The notes: a model not told the origin generated them from the sequence alone. A DNA stretch of 64,000 bases from Dendrophyllia cribrosa (GCA_024195265.1 JAJLRJ010000006.1:12403139-12467138); one strand, 5' to 3'; positions 51,204 to 63,159 are shown, counted from the first letter of the stretch. Made by a program: numbers and translations.

Positions 51204-51289
51204 AGCCAGTGTACTTACCTCGATCGGCAAGAATTCTACTTTTCAATGTGATTTATGATAAAAATGTTTCTTTGTTGTTGGGTGCGTTT

Positions 51290-52045
51290 TTTTGGGAAAA
51301 TCCAAATCCGGATTTCTGAATCCAAAAACGGATTTTGCGTTTTTTTTGGGCAAATCCAAAAACGGATCATGAATCCATAAAATCCACACTCAGGGTGGAT
51401 TCTTCGGATCAAATCCAAATCCGGATTTTTGAGATTTACCACCTGAGCGTTTTTTTGGGAAAGGATTCGAAAAAAGTATTTTTGACAAGCGGTTTTCCGT
51501 GCAAAAATGGTACACAAACAGTCATCGTACATGACGTTCGTAAACATTCTGAATTTCCAAGAACCCACAGAGTCAACAAGATTTGTTTACGCAATTCTAC
51601 CGGTTCTCTCCCTCCATGGGTGCTGAACTGTGGTATGTCATCATGTACAGAAAGTAAGTTCTCGATAACTGTCACAGTGTGCCTTGACATGCGAAAATGA
51701 CTTCTAAAATCATCGATCGAATAGTTTGGAATCGTGCTTTCATAATAGTATCTGACACGAACATGTTCTTTCCTCTTTAAAGTTTCCGCTATAAGGAGCA
51801 AAAGAGCTTCGTCCTTTGGCTGTTGGAAATGCTCTTGCAGGAGATTTTCATCGAAGAATTCTTCCAAAACAAACCAGCTCACCGCCATTTTGAACTGTTA
51901 CGCAATGTATGCTGAGGTCCCAGGTCTCCTTTCCGGGCGTCGTCATGGCAAATAATTCTCTTTCGGATCTTCCGTTTTTTTGGTGATGAAGAATCTATAT
52001 GATCTGAGATCACAAATCCGTTTTCGGATTCTTTTTATTTTTGCA
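51290..52045 (-). mobile_element. Harbinger-type element with transposase N-terminal fragment
   Basis: A minus-strand frame at 51436-51888 encodes a HARBI1-like N-terminal region (YYESTIPNYSIDDFRSHFRM, then GGREPVELRKQILLTLWVLG). It is flanked by AATCCGGATTT-rich subterminal repeats shared with 27165-27730. The DDE domain is absent, so this is a truncated or single-exon remnant. Confidence 0.55.
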
Positions 52046-53449
52046 GCAAGAATGTCTGGGCAAAATGTCCAACTGGCTACTACCTGAACCGCATGAGAAT
52101 GAGTTAGGCAGGCTCTTTGATTTATTTCGAAGAAGCAAAATGCTGCCGTCCGCAGAATCACCCGGACAATTTATGAGAACTGCTACGAGGAAGACCTTTC
52201 AGTTCGGAGTGAATGCAAACGATCATGCTATTACTTGGCTGGCTTCTGCAAAGAAGATTGTGAAGGGCTTGACTGCATTGAAAAGTTCTACTGTTGCAAA
52301 ATGACAACTGGTGAGTTCAATGCAATCTTATATATATATATATATATATATAGAAGAACCTTTTTTCTATTTTTGATAAATGAAAATGGTGACTATTTTA
52401 CATTATTATAATATAATATGCATAGTCGATGGATTCTGATTGCATATATTTAATTTCCTCAAAACGGTTATAACAGTAAGGGAACTTACAAAAAACCTTT
52501 AAGCAAAGCGAAGGGTGACTTTACGTATACGGGTGGCTATTAAAACACGGGAGAGGATTTTATATGGGGAATCGCCACATAAAAATATAAAATTGTCACG
52601 AATCAAGTTTTTTTCAAGGAACATTCTATTTCCAAGGCAATATTTTCGACGAACATAAAAGCATTTTCTTTCCAAGAAAACACGAAACTCGAAATATAGA
52701 GACTTTTAATAGTATAAAAGTAGAAGAAAATTCTGGATTAAAGATAGCGTTCATTGTATATTCCTTCTTTTACAATTTTCCAATAACGTAGTCTGCAAAT
52801 AAAAACCTTTTGTGGTAAGTTCAATTTAGAACAAACATAATAAAAAACATGCACAGATTCTTATCAATCGTTCAGTTCTATTTCATAGTCGATGTACTTT
52901 ATACCGAAATAATGCAAGCGACGACAAAGAGTACGCAGACTCCTAGCATACATTGGATATTTTGTCGAAACCAATATATCCAATATTTCTTCCAACTTCA
53001 GCTTCTGTTTGACGTATTATTTATGCCAAATCCTCTTCCACTTCTTCCTCGTCTCTCCAGCCATAGTTTTTAATTCGCGCCATGTTGTTTATACGAGACT
53101 GAGAGCGGAGCATGGTGTCTACTCTATCTCAAAGCATGATGGTTTGGCGTCAATGGGCCACTAGCATTTTTTTTTTTTTGCTTTGACACTCCTGGGCCAC
53201 AGCAAAGAAATAAATCGAGAAAAAAATACAAATTTATACGAAAAATGCTGTGGTACTAATGGGCCACCATACAGCACAGTAAGTGAAATCAATTCATAAC
53301 ATCATCTAGGTTGCCCTGACAATGCCAATCCATTGTTCAGCAGAAAGGTATATATCCCTCATTGCACTGCAGCCTTGATACTTGACTTACAACGAGTTTA
53401 TGCACGAGTTTTGGGTGACAATTGTGAAAAAAGAACTACAGTATTAGAG
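52046..53449. other. Intergenic with (TA)n, no gene seen
   Basis: A (TA)n run lies at about 52330-52352. An 87-codon open stretch at 52041-52304 shows no recognisable domain. Confidence 0.4.
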
Positions 53450-53873
53450 GAACGCCAATCGAATTGTTTTTGATAAAGTTTGGCAACAACCTGTTTCTAT
53501 GGTAACAAGCTATGACGTGATAAGTAGTATGAGGTCCAGCCATTTTTTGCACGAAAATGTTTAATTATATCATATTTTGCCACTCTAGCAAAAAATATTT
53601 GCAATTTCCACATATTCCCGATAAAGTTGAATTTTTAGTAAAATCCAAGATGGCGGCCATATTGTCAGCCATTTTGTTTGACGTCAATGACCCCCAGCAG
53701 CGCTGCAACCCATAATATTTACCTTATCTTGTAGAGCACATAACAGGCTATCTATTATATGTAAAATATTTTCGAAATACTGTAACACCGCAAAAACCCA
53801 AGGGGGGGGGGGGGGGGGGGGGGCCGTACCACGGAGGGGGTATAAGTTTGCGTGTACGTCCGAGGGTATAATT
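53450..53873 (-). mobile_element. piggyBac-type MITE, partial copy
   Basis: The interior GATGGCGGCCATATTG, a G20 tract (53803-53823) and the end GTGTACGTCCGAGGGTATAA place it in the same family, in reverse orientation with a degenerate TTAA. Confidence 0.65.
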
Positions 53874-54023
53874 AAAAACTAGAGTTTTCTTAACTGAAAT
53901 GTCGCCGCAAACTTTCGTGAAATGGGAAAGTCAATGCCTTATATGAATATAACATTACTTTCTCCCGTTATTATTATTTTTTTTTTAAATGAGGCGCACA
54001 GTTCAGCATAGCTGGTTTTAATG

Positions 54024-54184
54024 TGTTACACAACTATGTATCACATGTTTTGTTGCACTAACATGTTATTACCATATTATTGCACGGACCTTTGTATACT
54101 TTACACCTTTGCACACCTTGTACATAAGTAGTGATTGCAAGGCATTAAATATTCAGTTCAGGACATGTAACAGAGACGTTAACA
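54024..54184 (+). repeat. Ty3/gypsy 5' LTR
   Basis: This 161-bp TGTTAC...TTAACA repeat differs from the 3' LTR at 58460-58620 at about one position. The flanking AATG (54020-54023) is the target duplication. A primer-binding-site-like TGGTGGCAGCGGTGAC follows at once. Confidence 0.92.
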
Positions 54185-54226
54185 TGGTGGCAGCGGTGAC
54201 TTAACGACTTAAATCTATTGGCAACC

Positions 54227-55090
54227 ATGGCTTTAAACACTCCTTTTCCAGATTTTAAAACAACGGGAGACGATAAACACGACATTGAGGTATACATCGA
54301 AGATCTGACGGACTACTGCACCATGCAAAACTGGTTCGATCCATCGAAGGAGACAGACGCTGCAAAATGGACAAAACCGGAGAAAGCGATGGCATGTCTT
54401 CGGTCGTCACTATCCCCTGCGAGCAGAGCGGTCTACAAATACAGTTTAGGGCTTTCAGCAGAAGATTTGGCGAAACCTCACTTGGTTATTAATGCTCTGA
54501 GAGAATATTATTGCGCAAGCATTGGGGCGTCCGGTGAAAGACAGAAGTTTCTTCGTCTGATGCAAAATGAAGACGAATCGATCGGTTCTTGGGAAACGCG
54601 TATACGAAATCAAGCATCACAGTGCGAATATGAGAATTTCGCTGACGAATTTATGCGAGACCAGTTTATCGCCGGCTTAACGTCTGAAACCCTGCGCGTA
54701 AAACTAATCGGTAAAGGCCACAGACACCGAGATACCGCACAAACCAAGGTCAAGTTGCGGGAAGTTGTTGAAATCGCTAAAAGCTTTGAGGCGACTACTT
54801 TTGCGAATCAGTTAATGAGAACCGCCCGAAGCACCCAGCAGGAGCAAGTAAATTTCACGAACAAATCCACACGTGAGAATCAGACTTCTGCTCCACCAAC
54901 GCCACTGTGTTTTTGGTGTCGCGGAAGCCATCCCAGTCCTCGTCAACACTATTGCCCTGCGTTTGGCAAGAGATGTAACAAGTGTGGAATCGTTGGTCAT
55001 TTCGCTCGTGCATGTAAAGGAGGAACAAGAAAGCAAGCAGGCAACAGTCAAATTTCGCTGATGATGATGCAGATGAGGAGGCGTTTGTAG
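54227..55090 (+). CDS. Ty3/gypsy Gag with zinc knuckles
   Basis: The 287-residue Gag starts at ATG 54227 after the PBS. It has a helical capsid-like region and C-terminal zinc knuckles (CFWCRGSHPSPRQHYC and CNKCGIVGHFARAC) that bind RNA. Its stop overlaps the protease frame, which is in the -1 phase. Confidence 0.88.
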   Translation: MALNTPFPDFKTTGDDKHDIEVYIEDLTDYCTMQNWFDPSKETDAAKWTKPEKAMACLRSSLSPASRAVYKYSLGLSAEDLAKPHLVINALREYYCASIGASGERQKFLRLMQNEDESIGSWETRIRNQASQCEYENFADEFMRDQFIAGLTSETLRVKLIGKGHRHRDTAQTKVKLREVVEIAKSFEATTFANQLMRTARSTQQEQVNFTNKSTRENQTSAPPTPLCFWCRGSHPSPRQHYCPAFGKRCNKCGIVGHFARACKGGTRKQAGNSQISLMMMQMRRRL

Positions 55091-55314
55091 CAGAATGCAA
55101 AGCAACACATAGGCCTGCAAAGAAGTTCTTCGCTCATCTACACCTTGTTCACGACGGGAAATTGAAAATTGTGAGAGCACAAATCGACTCAGCTTCAACT
55201 TGCAACACCATGCCCAGCAATTTATTAAGCCAGTTATTCCCTAATTTAAAACCAGAAGCAGAATCAGCACGTATGGAAGCCAAACAATGCGACCAAAAGG
55301 TCAAGTGACCCTAG
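55018..55314 (+). CDS. Ty3/gypsy aspartic protease frame
   Basis: The frame, -1 relative to gag, carries the retropepsin-like active site AQIDSASTCNTM. It is open from 55018 and meets a stop at about 55314. Pol continues in a further -1 phase from about 55245, where TTTAAAA is a possible slippery heptamer in the protease frame. A single-base deletion near 55270 is the simpler alternative. Confidence 0.7.
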
Positions 55315-58300
55315 TTTGCGATAGAAAAGGCAGACTAGAGACAATAGATTTTCTTTTAGTGGACGTCCCGGGCGACAAACCACCACTTCTTAGCGGAAAG
55401 GATGCGCAGGCTCTAGAGTATTTGAAGATTTATGCAGACGAAACAAACGCAGTTGAGGACGAGGTTCCGCAAACTCCGCAAACACTTCCCCCACTCGGAA
55501 TGCTAACGGCGGAGGACATTTTACGGCAGTATGCTTATGTGTTTAGACCGGGGCGCGGGAAACCCCTTGGGACACCTATGCATATTGAACTGGACCCCTC
55601 TGTTACACCAGTACATGCCCCAACACGCCGAGTGCCCGTGGCAAAGTTAGACCGGGTAAATGAAGAGCTGAAAAGGCTTTCTGAAGAAGAGATTATCAGG
55701 CTTGTGACCCAACCCACAGATTGGCTGTCTAACATGCTGGTTAAAGAAAAACCAAACGGCAAACTTCGCATCTGTATTGACCCCAGCCAGACCATAAATA
55801 AGGCGATTAAGAGACCCAAGTACACGATACCGACCATCGAAGAGAAGCTTCCTTTACTAACAAAAGCCAAAGTCTTCACCATTGTTGATGCATCTGAAGC
55901 ATTCCACACCATTGTACTGGATGAAAAGTCCTCTTTACTCACGACGTTTCAGGGGCCTAACGGTCGCTATTGCTACAACCGCATGCCGTTCGGTATTGCT
56001 TCTGGTCCGGAGGAATACCAGCGGCGACAGCATGAATTCTTAGACGGGCTACGCGGTGTAATTAACATCGCCGATGATATTTGCGTGTATGGGTGTGGCG
56101 ACACAAAGGAAGACGCTGACATCGACCACGACAGAAACTTGGTGCAGCTCTTGGAGAAGTGTGCTAAACACGATCTACGGCTATCTGCGAGAAAGCTTCA
56201 GTTCAAATCCCCATCGGTCACTTTCATGGGGCACAAGCTTACCCATAAAGGGGTGGAGCCCGATCCCGCCAACGTAGCTGCGATCAGAGAAATGCCAGTT
56301 CCAACCGACAAAGCGGCAGTACAACGCTTCCTGGGAATGTGCCAATACCTGTCCAAATTCTGTCACAACCTGTCCGAAACAGTCTTGCCATTGACGAGCC
56401 TTACCAAAGATGACTCTGTATTTCTTTGGTCTGAAAGTCACGAAACAGCATTTAACTCAGCTAAACGTCTCATCGCCTCAACAACCGCGCTGCGCTATTA
56501 TGACCCACACCTCCCAGTGACACTTCAAGTAGACGCATCTGACTATGCAATAGGTGGGGTTTTACTACAAGAGGGGCACCCTGTCTGTTTCACTTCACAC
56601 ACCCTCAGCAACACAGAAAGAAACTATGTTCAAATTGAGAAAGAGTGCCTTGCGATCGTGTCCAGCATGGATAAATGGCATTACTACTTACACGGCAAAC
56701 ATGACATCACAGTCCACTCAGACCACCAACCCCTGGAGACAATCTTTAAGAAACCCTTGAGCAGAGCCCCCCGCAGATTGCAAAGAATGATGCTGAAGTT
56801 GCAGAAATACCAGTTCACTGTTCGTTATAAGAAAGGGAAAGAGCTCTTTATAGCAGACACACTGTCTCGCTCAGCCACCAATGTTCATGATGACACAACT
56901 CCGACAGTCATGCAAGAGTGCGAAGTGTTTCGTGTAGAACTGGCACAAATGGATCTGGGGGCAAATAGAGTAACAGTTGAAACAATGAACCAGATCAGAG
57001 AGGAGACTTCAAAAGATCCTGTTCTAGCAGTATTGCATAAAGTGGTGCTAAGTGGATGGCCTTCAGAAAGGAAGGAAGTGCCCGAGCAAATCAGAGTTTA
57101 CTGGGACTCAAGAGACGAGATCACAGTTTATGATGGAATCCTTTACAAGTCTCATCAAGTTATCGTACCCACATCCTTGCGACCTGAAATGTTACGGAAG
57201 ATACACAAAGCTCACCAAGGCGCAGATAGCAGTATACGACGAGCACGCGAATCCGTGTACTGGCCAGGTATGCAAGCAGCAATTAGGCAGACATGTTCAT
57301 CTTGCGGAATTTGTGCCCAGTACTTGAGCGAGCGACCTCGAGAACCCATGGGGTCACACGTCATACCTTTTCGGCCTTGGTCAAAAGTGAGTGCAGACCT
57401 ATTTCAACTAAATGGCAGCAATTACCTCGTCCTGGTGGACCACTACAGTGACTACTTTGAGCTCGAACCTTTGCAAAACACATTGGCTAGCACAGTCATA
57501 CGAGCCATGAAAAGAAATTTTGCCCGATACGGAATTCCAGACGAATGCATAACTGATAACGGCCCACAGTTTGTCAGCTATGAATACTCGCGTTTCGCTC
57601 GCGAGTACGGGTTTACCAGTACAAAATCGTCACCCTACCACAGTCAAGGAAATGGGAAGGCAGAATCGGCAGTCAAAATTGCGAAGAATATCTTGAAGAA
57701 GTCACGTAACGAGGATCCGTACTTAGCTCTCTTAGCGTACCGAAACACACCCCAACAAGGATACGACTATTCCCCGGCTGAGCGCTTGATGTCCCGAAAA
57801 CTTCGGGACATTATCCCTACAGCTACCAGTCAGCTCGTCCCGAAACTAGCATGTCCCAGGGTTGTGCAAGAAAACATTGCAGAACGGAGAAATAGGTCAA
57901 AGGTGCAGTACGACAAGAAGGCACTAACCCCGCTTAGAGAGTTCAGAGAAGGAGAAAAAGTGTACCTCAAACCCCGCCCCACAAACAGGTCTCAACCATG
58001 GATCCATGGGGAGGTAGTAGAAAAGCCCACACCAAGGTCCTGCGTGGTCAAAACAACAATGGGACCAGTTCGCCGTAATCATTGCCAAATCAGGAGAGCG
58101 AAAGCAGAGCCAGCTGATGGATACAGCACAGTGATGGACCAGCTTGAAATCGCGTCCACGCACTCAGAGCAAGAACAGGAGAGACAACCACCAAACGTTG
58201 ACTCAACAGGAGAAACAATGCCCAGCACACCCGGAATCGAATCAGAAGACACGTTACCTGCAACGATAGAATGTGGACCGCGCCGATCACAACGTGAGCG

Positions 58301-58337
58301 CAGACTGCCGTCAAGATTCAGAGACTACGTCATGTAA
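55245..58337 (+). CDS. Ty3/gypsy Pol (RT, RNase H, integrase)
   Basis: More than 1000 residues. RT has SEAFHTIVLDEKSS and the catalytic ADD in NIADDICVYG. RNase H starts TLQVDASDYAIGGVL. Integrase has an H2C2 finger (HKAHQGADSS...CSSCGIC) and the DDE set VSADLF, ITDNGPQF and GNGKAESAV. The frame is open upstream of the first ATG at 55287. It looks intact and potentially active if the protease-pol phase problem is bridged. Confidence 0.92.
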   Translation, partial: FKTRSRISTYGSQTMRPKGQVTLVCDRKGRLETIDFLLVDVPGDKPPLLSGKDAQALEYLKIYADETNAVEDEVPQTPQTLPPLGMLTAEDILRQYAYVFRPGRGKPLGTPMHIELDPSVTPVHAPTRRVPVAKLDRVNEELKRLSEEEIIRLVTQPTDWLSNMLVKEKPNGKLRICIDPSQTINKAIKRPKYTIPTIEEKLPLLTKAKVFTIVDASEAFHTIVLDEKSSLLTTFQGPNGRYCYNRMPFGIASGPEEYQRRQHEFLDGLRGVINIADDICVYGCGDTKEDADIDHDRNLVQLLEKCAKHDLRLSARKLQFKSPSVTFMGHKLTHKGVEPDPANVAAIREMPVPTDKAAVQRFLGMCQYLSKFCHNLSETVLPLTSLTKDDSVFLWSESHETAFNSAKRLIASTTALRYYDPHLPVTLQVDASDYAIGGVLLQEGHPVCFTSHTLSNTERNYVQIEKECLAIVSSMDKWHYYLHGKHDITVHSDHQPLETIFKKPLSRAPRRLQRMMLKLQKYQFTVRYKKGKELFIADTLSRSATNVHDDTTPTVMQECEVFRVELAQMDLGANRVTVETMNQIREETSKDPVLAVLHKVVLSGWPSERKEVPEQIRVYWDSRDEITVYDGILYKSHQVIVPTSLRPEMLRKIHKAHQGADSSIRRARESVYWPGMQAAIRQTCSSCGICAQYLSERPREPMGSHVIPFRPWSKVSADLFQLNGSNYLVLVDHYSDYFELEPLQNTLASTVIRAMKRNFARYGIPDECITDNGPQFVSYEYSRFAREYGFTSTKSSPYHSQGNGKAESAVKIAKNILKKSRNEDPYLALLAYRNTPQQGYDYSPAERLMSRKLRDIIPTATSQLVPKLACPRVVQENIAERRNRSKVQYDKKALTPLREFREGEKVYLKPRPTNRSQPWIHGEVVEKPTPRSCVVKTTMGPVRRNHCQIRRAKAEPADGYSTVMDQLEIASTHSEQEQERQPPNVDSTGETMPSTPGIESEDTLPATIECGPRRSQRERRLPSRFRDYVM

Positions 58338-58459
58338 AAAAAAAAAAAAGACTGTTCTCATAGAACTCGTTTCAGAGACTACGTCAAGTCGAGACTGTTT
58401 TAATAGGACTAGTTTTCTTTGCTTGGTTTTTGTTTAGTGTTTTTTTAAAAGAGGGAGGG

Positions 58460-58620
58460 TGTTACACAACTATGTATCACATGCTTTGTTGCACTAACAT
58501 GTTATTACCATATTATTGCACGGACCTTTGTATACTTTACACCTTTGCACACCTTGTACATAAGTAGTGATTGCAAGGCATTAAATATTCAGTTCAGGAC
58601 ATGTAACAGAGACGTTAACA
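58460..58620 (+). repeat. Ty3/gypsy 3' LTR
   Basis: 161-bp copy of the 5' LTR, followed by the AATG duplication at 58621-58624. Confidence 0.92.
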
Positions 58621-58624
58621 AATG

Positions 58625-59813
58625 AGACTCTGCAAAACAAATATACAATATCTAATCTACATACTATATAACGCTGTATACTAAATAATTAAAGAGGAGA
58701 AAAACTTAGTAATAATGTTATTTACATACGTTCATACTAAATAGTTACAAGAAACAAGTAATTTGAAATCAACATTTGAAATGTCTTTCACGGATTTAAG
58801 TAATTTAGCTATTACTCTTCCTAGAAATGCTAAAATATATCCGAAAACTGAAAAACAATCTATGTAAATCGGGCTTCGAGTTCGAGTGCGGAGTGCGCGG
58901 TCATTGCTTTTAAGGGACTTAGCAATTCAGATTATGCGTATACGGGTGGAGAAAGCTTAGAATCTAGTTATCACTTGTTAGCAAATTCGAAATTTTTTGC
59001 GAAAAAAATGTATGTAAATCGGCTTTTAAAAAGAAGCTGTTTGGATTGTTCCCCCCTTTTTTGCTTGGAACTAGTTGTACCTTGGTGTCAAACGACGGAT
59101 AAAATGGGGGCACGATAATATCTGATCGAATTTAGCGGAAACGATTTTTAGTTAACAATTCTATAGATTTTAGCTCTGTGCAATGTCAAGAAAGCTACAC
59201 AGATTTCATTTTAATTTGTGACAGAAATAGGGTTAATTTGTCACGTTTGACATATTTTCCAACTCAACGACTATAAGCTGTGAAATGTATGTTTACCCTG
59301 TATGAACTTGATCATTTCAAGTTCGTTTGGCCTGCGTTATACGGGGGCATGAGAACTGAGATTGCAGCTCCCCCATCTAGACCCTCGCAGTACTAATAAA
59401 TAAATCACATATCCCTTCATTGCCTAAAAACAACCCTTACTTACTCCATAGTCTCTATTTGTTTTACAACTGTGCATTATGGAATACCCAACACCCAATC
59501 AATGTCAATATCTACAACAAGGAAGTAAATACCTAACTAAGAGCACGAACCGATACAGTTAGCAGTCAGTTTCCTTCCCTTTCCCTGCGAAACAAGCGCA
59601 CACAACAAAGAAAATATTGTCTGTGTCATAGGTGATGGAAATACAAAAAACAATAGCTGGCCAAACACTTTATGGAATCTTTATTACCAATGATGACGTC
59701 ACGACTTCACAACCAATCAGAGACTCGACTTGTACGATCGACTGACGTTTCACTTGACTTGAGTTTCCAGCGGCGGATCCAGATTCCATCGTCAAGGGGA
59801 TGGGAGAGGCATA
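58625..59813. other. Intergenic, no gene seen
   Basis: AT-rich sequence without exon-like or element-like structure that I can support. Confidence 0.4.
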
Positions 59814-59821
59814 GTAAATGG

Positions 59822-60120
59822 CAGTGGCGTAGCCAGCCTATAAGCCCGTAAGCCCGGGCCTACAAATTTTTCAGCCCACTTGTGTTATATTTTTAAGATT
59901 TGGAAATGAAAAAATCAAATCCATTCTCTTTTATCAAATATTAGGATTTCGGTACTGTCAAGACACTCATAAAATCACCAGAAAGTGAAGGATAAAGCAT
60001 TTTCAAGGGCCAACATCGAAAAATTTTCCGGGAGGGTATGTCCCCGGATCCCCCAAGAAGCGGCCCTTGCGGGCCGGATGGCCAGGCCTACAACTCTTCT
60101 AAAAGCTGGCAACGCCCTTG
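59822..60120. mobile_element. hAT-type MITE, 299 bp
   Basis: It starts CAGTGGCGTAGCCAGC and ends GCTGGCAACGCCCTTG. A perfect 8-bp duplication GTAAATGG flanks it (59814-59821 and 60121-60128), as expected for hAT elements. Confidence 0.85.
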
Positions 60121-60306
60121 GTAAATGGTAAATGATGAATAAGGGGGATGGGAGCCGGGAATAGAAAATAATGAATAGGGGAAGTGGGTGAAAATGTAAT
60201 AGACTGAAATAGCTCTATTGTTTAAGGTGTTGTTTGTTTTATTGTTCCCTCGAAGGGTATCGAACCAATGGTGTGAGACCTTACGAGAGCTGCTACATCG
60301 CCCTAT

Positions 60307-60460
60307 AGATGGTTTTTACTCACGTGACCTTCAGTCCTGTGGGACTCAAATGACAAAGGCAATGGCGGCCATGTTGGTGTACATAACAAAAGAAGTTCAT
60401 TAAAATTATTTTGCAGTTGTACACCAATATGGCCGCCGTGACGTAACGTGAAAACCATCT
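60307..60460. repeat. Short foldback element
   Basis: AGATGGTTTTTACTCACGTG and CACGTAA-type complement ending AAAACCATCT enclose inner GGCGGCCAT.TTGGTGTACA repeats in inverted orientation. About 154 bp. Confidence 0.6.
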
Positions 60461-60809
60461 ATGTTTTTGCTAGATATTAGAGGGGACACCGGGCCCAGCG
60501 GGGCCCCTCCTCTAGACCAACTATTGATTTCGACTACGATATTAGCTAAAAAATTATTAATCGCGTGCTTAGATTCCACTAGCTCTTGAATGGTATAAAA
60601 TTGTGAACAAGTCGATGAGAATATAGGGTACGTTCTACCAAACTTCTGATTCTCTCGATCAAATACCAAAGTGTAGTAATGTTTTAGAATTGTCTTGTTT
60701 ACTATACTTATCATTTGCTATTCGCTATTTCGAACTGATATTCAGCGGAAGCATAAGCACAAGGATCAATCTTACACTTATGCTAATGTTCGTTTTCACT
60801 TGACGCCAA

Positions 60810-60860
60810 TTCGTATGCTTCCGCTTATGCTTCTACTTATGCTTCTACTTATGCTTCTTT
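60810..60860 (+). repeat. 12-bp minisatellite
   Basis: TGCTTCTACTTA-type units are repeated three to four times. The surrounding 60461-61630 holds no recognisable gene. Confidence 0.6.
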
Positions 60861-61630
60861 CGCTAGTGAAGACCAGGCATTAGCATCCGCCTTTGTTTTT
60901 GCTTTTCGGCGGATTCACGCAAAACATACTGAATGTTCTCATTCATTTTTAAATGAAGGCGTAAAAATGTCTCAGTTATTCCATTTTACTGCTAAAACTC
61001 CCTGCACTTGCCTTATGCCCTATCACTGAATATCTAGGGAGTTCTCCCAACCCTTTTAAGCGGTTTTGTCTGGTGAATTTGTTCTCTTTTGTGTCGACGC
61101 TGGCTTTATTTGAGCATCAGGGTTTTTAGTTTTTTCCCTACTCGCCGACGTCGCTGAAGCAAATTGCCGAAGTTTCTCAAGAAATGATCACCTACAAGCC
61201 TGGCTCCACTCTTAACAAGTTTGCGTACTTGTTCTTTCGCTTTCTACTTCATGTTATTTCATGATTATCTGCCGACATTTTGTGTCGGAATTATTTACGT
61301 TGGTGCTCTCAGCAGGCGTCTGTGTAAAGTAAAGAGGAAAGTATTACGTTGGCGCCTCGTGGCGTCTGTAAAACGTAGAAGGCAGTTTGAATGTGAATAT
61401 ATTACAATTTTACTCCCACTCGATGGCTCGTGCAAAATGTTCCTCCAATATCTTAATAATCATAAGTCATAGAGTGCCGTTTGAAAGAAAGTGAATTTAT
61501 TACTATCTTGTAGTCTAGACACTTAGTGGACATAATATGAATAAACAAGTTTACTCTTAGCTATCGGAACACATCTGAAGAACCAAAACTACTTGACATT
61601 GTAACGGTTGATTTCAATAATAACCTGAAT

Positions 61631-61929
61631 CTAATTTTTACATTGGTATTTGACCAGCAGATATTTAAAGATTCCCCAGCACGGATCACCAAACAATGCT
61701 GTGGTTGGTATTATGGAACATGCTGCTTCACCCTGACAATTGGCCTGTACTTGATCGAGGGAGCTCTGGGCACGACAGTCAGTCTGGCTTTGATAATCGT
61801 GATAAGCGTGAGGACATGTGTGATCATCCAACCTTCCAAAATTGGCGAACTCGACGTTTATCTTTCCTCCGTTGTTGCAGACAATGTACATTGCTTCATT
61901 CTCACAGCTTGTTACGGTCTCTGTCAGAC
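61631..61929 (-). CDS. EGF/SUEL-lectin protein, last exon
   Basis: The terminal exon encodes a galactose/rhamnose-binding SUEL-type lectin domain of about 90 residues: SCENEAMYIVC, CQGEAACSI, and FGDPCWGIFKYLLVKYQC with the family cysteine pattern. The stop is TAG at 61631. Phase 1 fits the EGF exon at 62874-62988. It is an extracellular sugar-binding protein, probably in recognition or adhesion. Confidence 0.85.
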
Positions 61930-62014
61930 CTGCCATACAAAAAATAGGAGCATTTGATCACTCGGAAAATAAGATAACATAAGTTACATAATTTATTTTA
62001 ACATGAATGAGTAC

Positions 62015-62215
62015 TGATTTTAAGGGGAGGGAAAGGGGAGAAGGAGGGGGACGGACAGGGGGAGAAGGTCTCAGGGGGACGGACAGGGGGAGAAGGAGGG
62101 GAATAGACAGTGGGAGAAGGAGCGAGGGGGATGGACAGGGGGAGAAGGAGGGGGATGGACAGGGGAGGGAAGGGGGAGGGAAGGGTGAGAAGAAAGGGGA
62201 GGAACATGGGGAGTA
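62015..62215 (+). repeat. G/A-rich minisatellite
   Basis: Units of about 26 bp with GACAGGGGGAGAAGGAG repeat about six times. The purine-rich strand could form G-quadruplex or triplex. It lies in an intron of the lectin gene. Confidence 0.75.
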
Positions 62216-62873
62216 CTCTAACTTGCTGCATCCTTTTCTAGACTTCCCTTTCGCATCTCGTTCTTTTTCATCCCCTTCTTTCGTTCTTTGTTTACAGTTG
62301 GTTCCTCCTTTTTCCTCGAATTGCTGCCTTCTATATTTCCTCCCTGCTGAAATATTTCTGTTATTAGCTCAGCCAAAAATCATGCATGGAATATCTTTTT
62401 AAACGATTAATTATTTATCTATCTTGCTTTTACTTTTATTACAAAGCATAGTAATGCAAAACAAAAGCAATCACGAAATAACTTTCGAAACTTCGATTAA
62501 AAAGCGCTCTAACTACTGTAGACACCATGATCCATGGTGGAGTCGTACACAAGTCCAGATTGACAGTTAGTAATTTAGGTGTTTCCTCCTTAACACATGA
62601 TGATATGGCGACAGTTGGGAGGCATAAAATTGGAATAAATGGAGGAAGGGAATAAGGGGGATTGGGACTTTCACCTTCTCCCTCTCCCTCTCCCTCCCCG
62701 TTTACTCTTGCCACCTGGGCTGGAAAGTATAGAGCTTGCTTTCTCAAAGAGTGCTGCTGAAGACAAGGCGAGTGACCTTTCTTTCATTGTTTCCCTATTT
62801 CATTTTTGTTCCATTTCTTTAATATCTATTATTATAATCAACAAGGTCACGTGCTCCCCCGTAAAATACAAAC

Positions 62874-62988
62874 CGATCTGGCACTGTTCTCCTTCGAAGC
62901 CCACGGGGCAGATGCAGCGGTACCCTTTCTGAGTAAATCCGGTTTGACACGTGGCATTGTTAACGCATGGTTGTCCAAAGCAAGCATT
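62874..62988 (-). CDS. EGF/SUEL-lectin protein, EGF exon (gene continues beyond window)
   Basis: A 115-bp exon (phase 0 in, 1 out) encodes one EGF-like domain (NACFGQPCVNNATC...YRCICPVGFEGEQC). Acceptor tttcag and donor gtttgt are present. No further exon is evident in 62989-64000, so the 5' part lies outside. Confidence 0.85.
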
Positions 62989-63159
62989 CTGAAAGAAATC
63001 AGAATAGCACCATTTTGACTACAGCTATTTCAATTAACGTTGTCGGATAAAAGCTTTAAGCCTACAAGCCAAGACCGCAAGGTAGTATGTGATTTTTATG
63101 AATAAATTCACCATAATCAACAATAGGGAGCTAAAGAAACTACGACAACAACACCAAGG

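Larger units (their letters stand above)
54024..58620 (+). mobile_element. Ty3/gypsy LTR retrotransposon, 4.6 kb
   Basis: Two near-identical 161-bp LTRs, a 4-bp AATG duplication, a PBS, gag, pro and pol frames and a polypurine tract (AAAAGAGGGAGGG, 58446-58458) form a structurally complete element. Order RT-RNaseH-integrase in pol places it in Ty3/gypsy. Near-identity of the LTRs implies recent insertion. Confidence 0.93.

Noticed and set aside
54812..55942. Antisense frames across the retrotransposon gag and pol
   Set aside because: Shadow frames opposite recognisable domains.
62007..62402. Gly/Glu/Arg-rich frame of 131 codons
   Set aside because: Translation of a purine-rich minisatellite in a lectin-gene intron.
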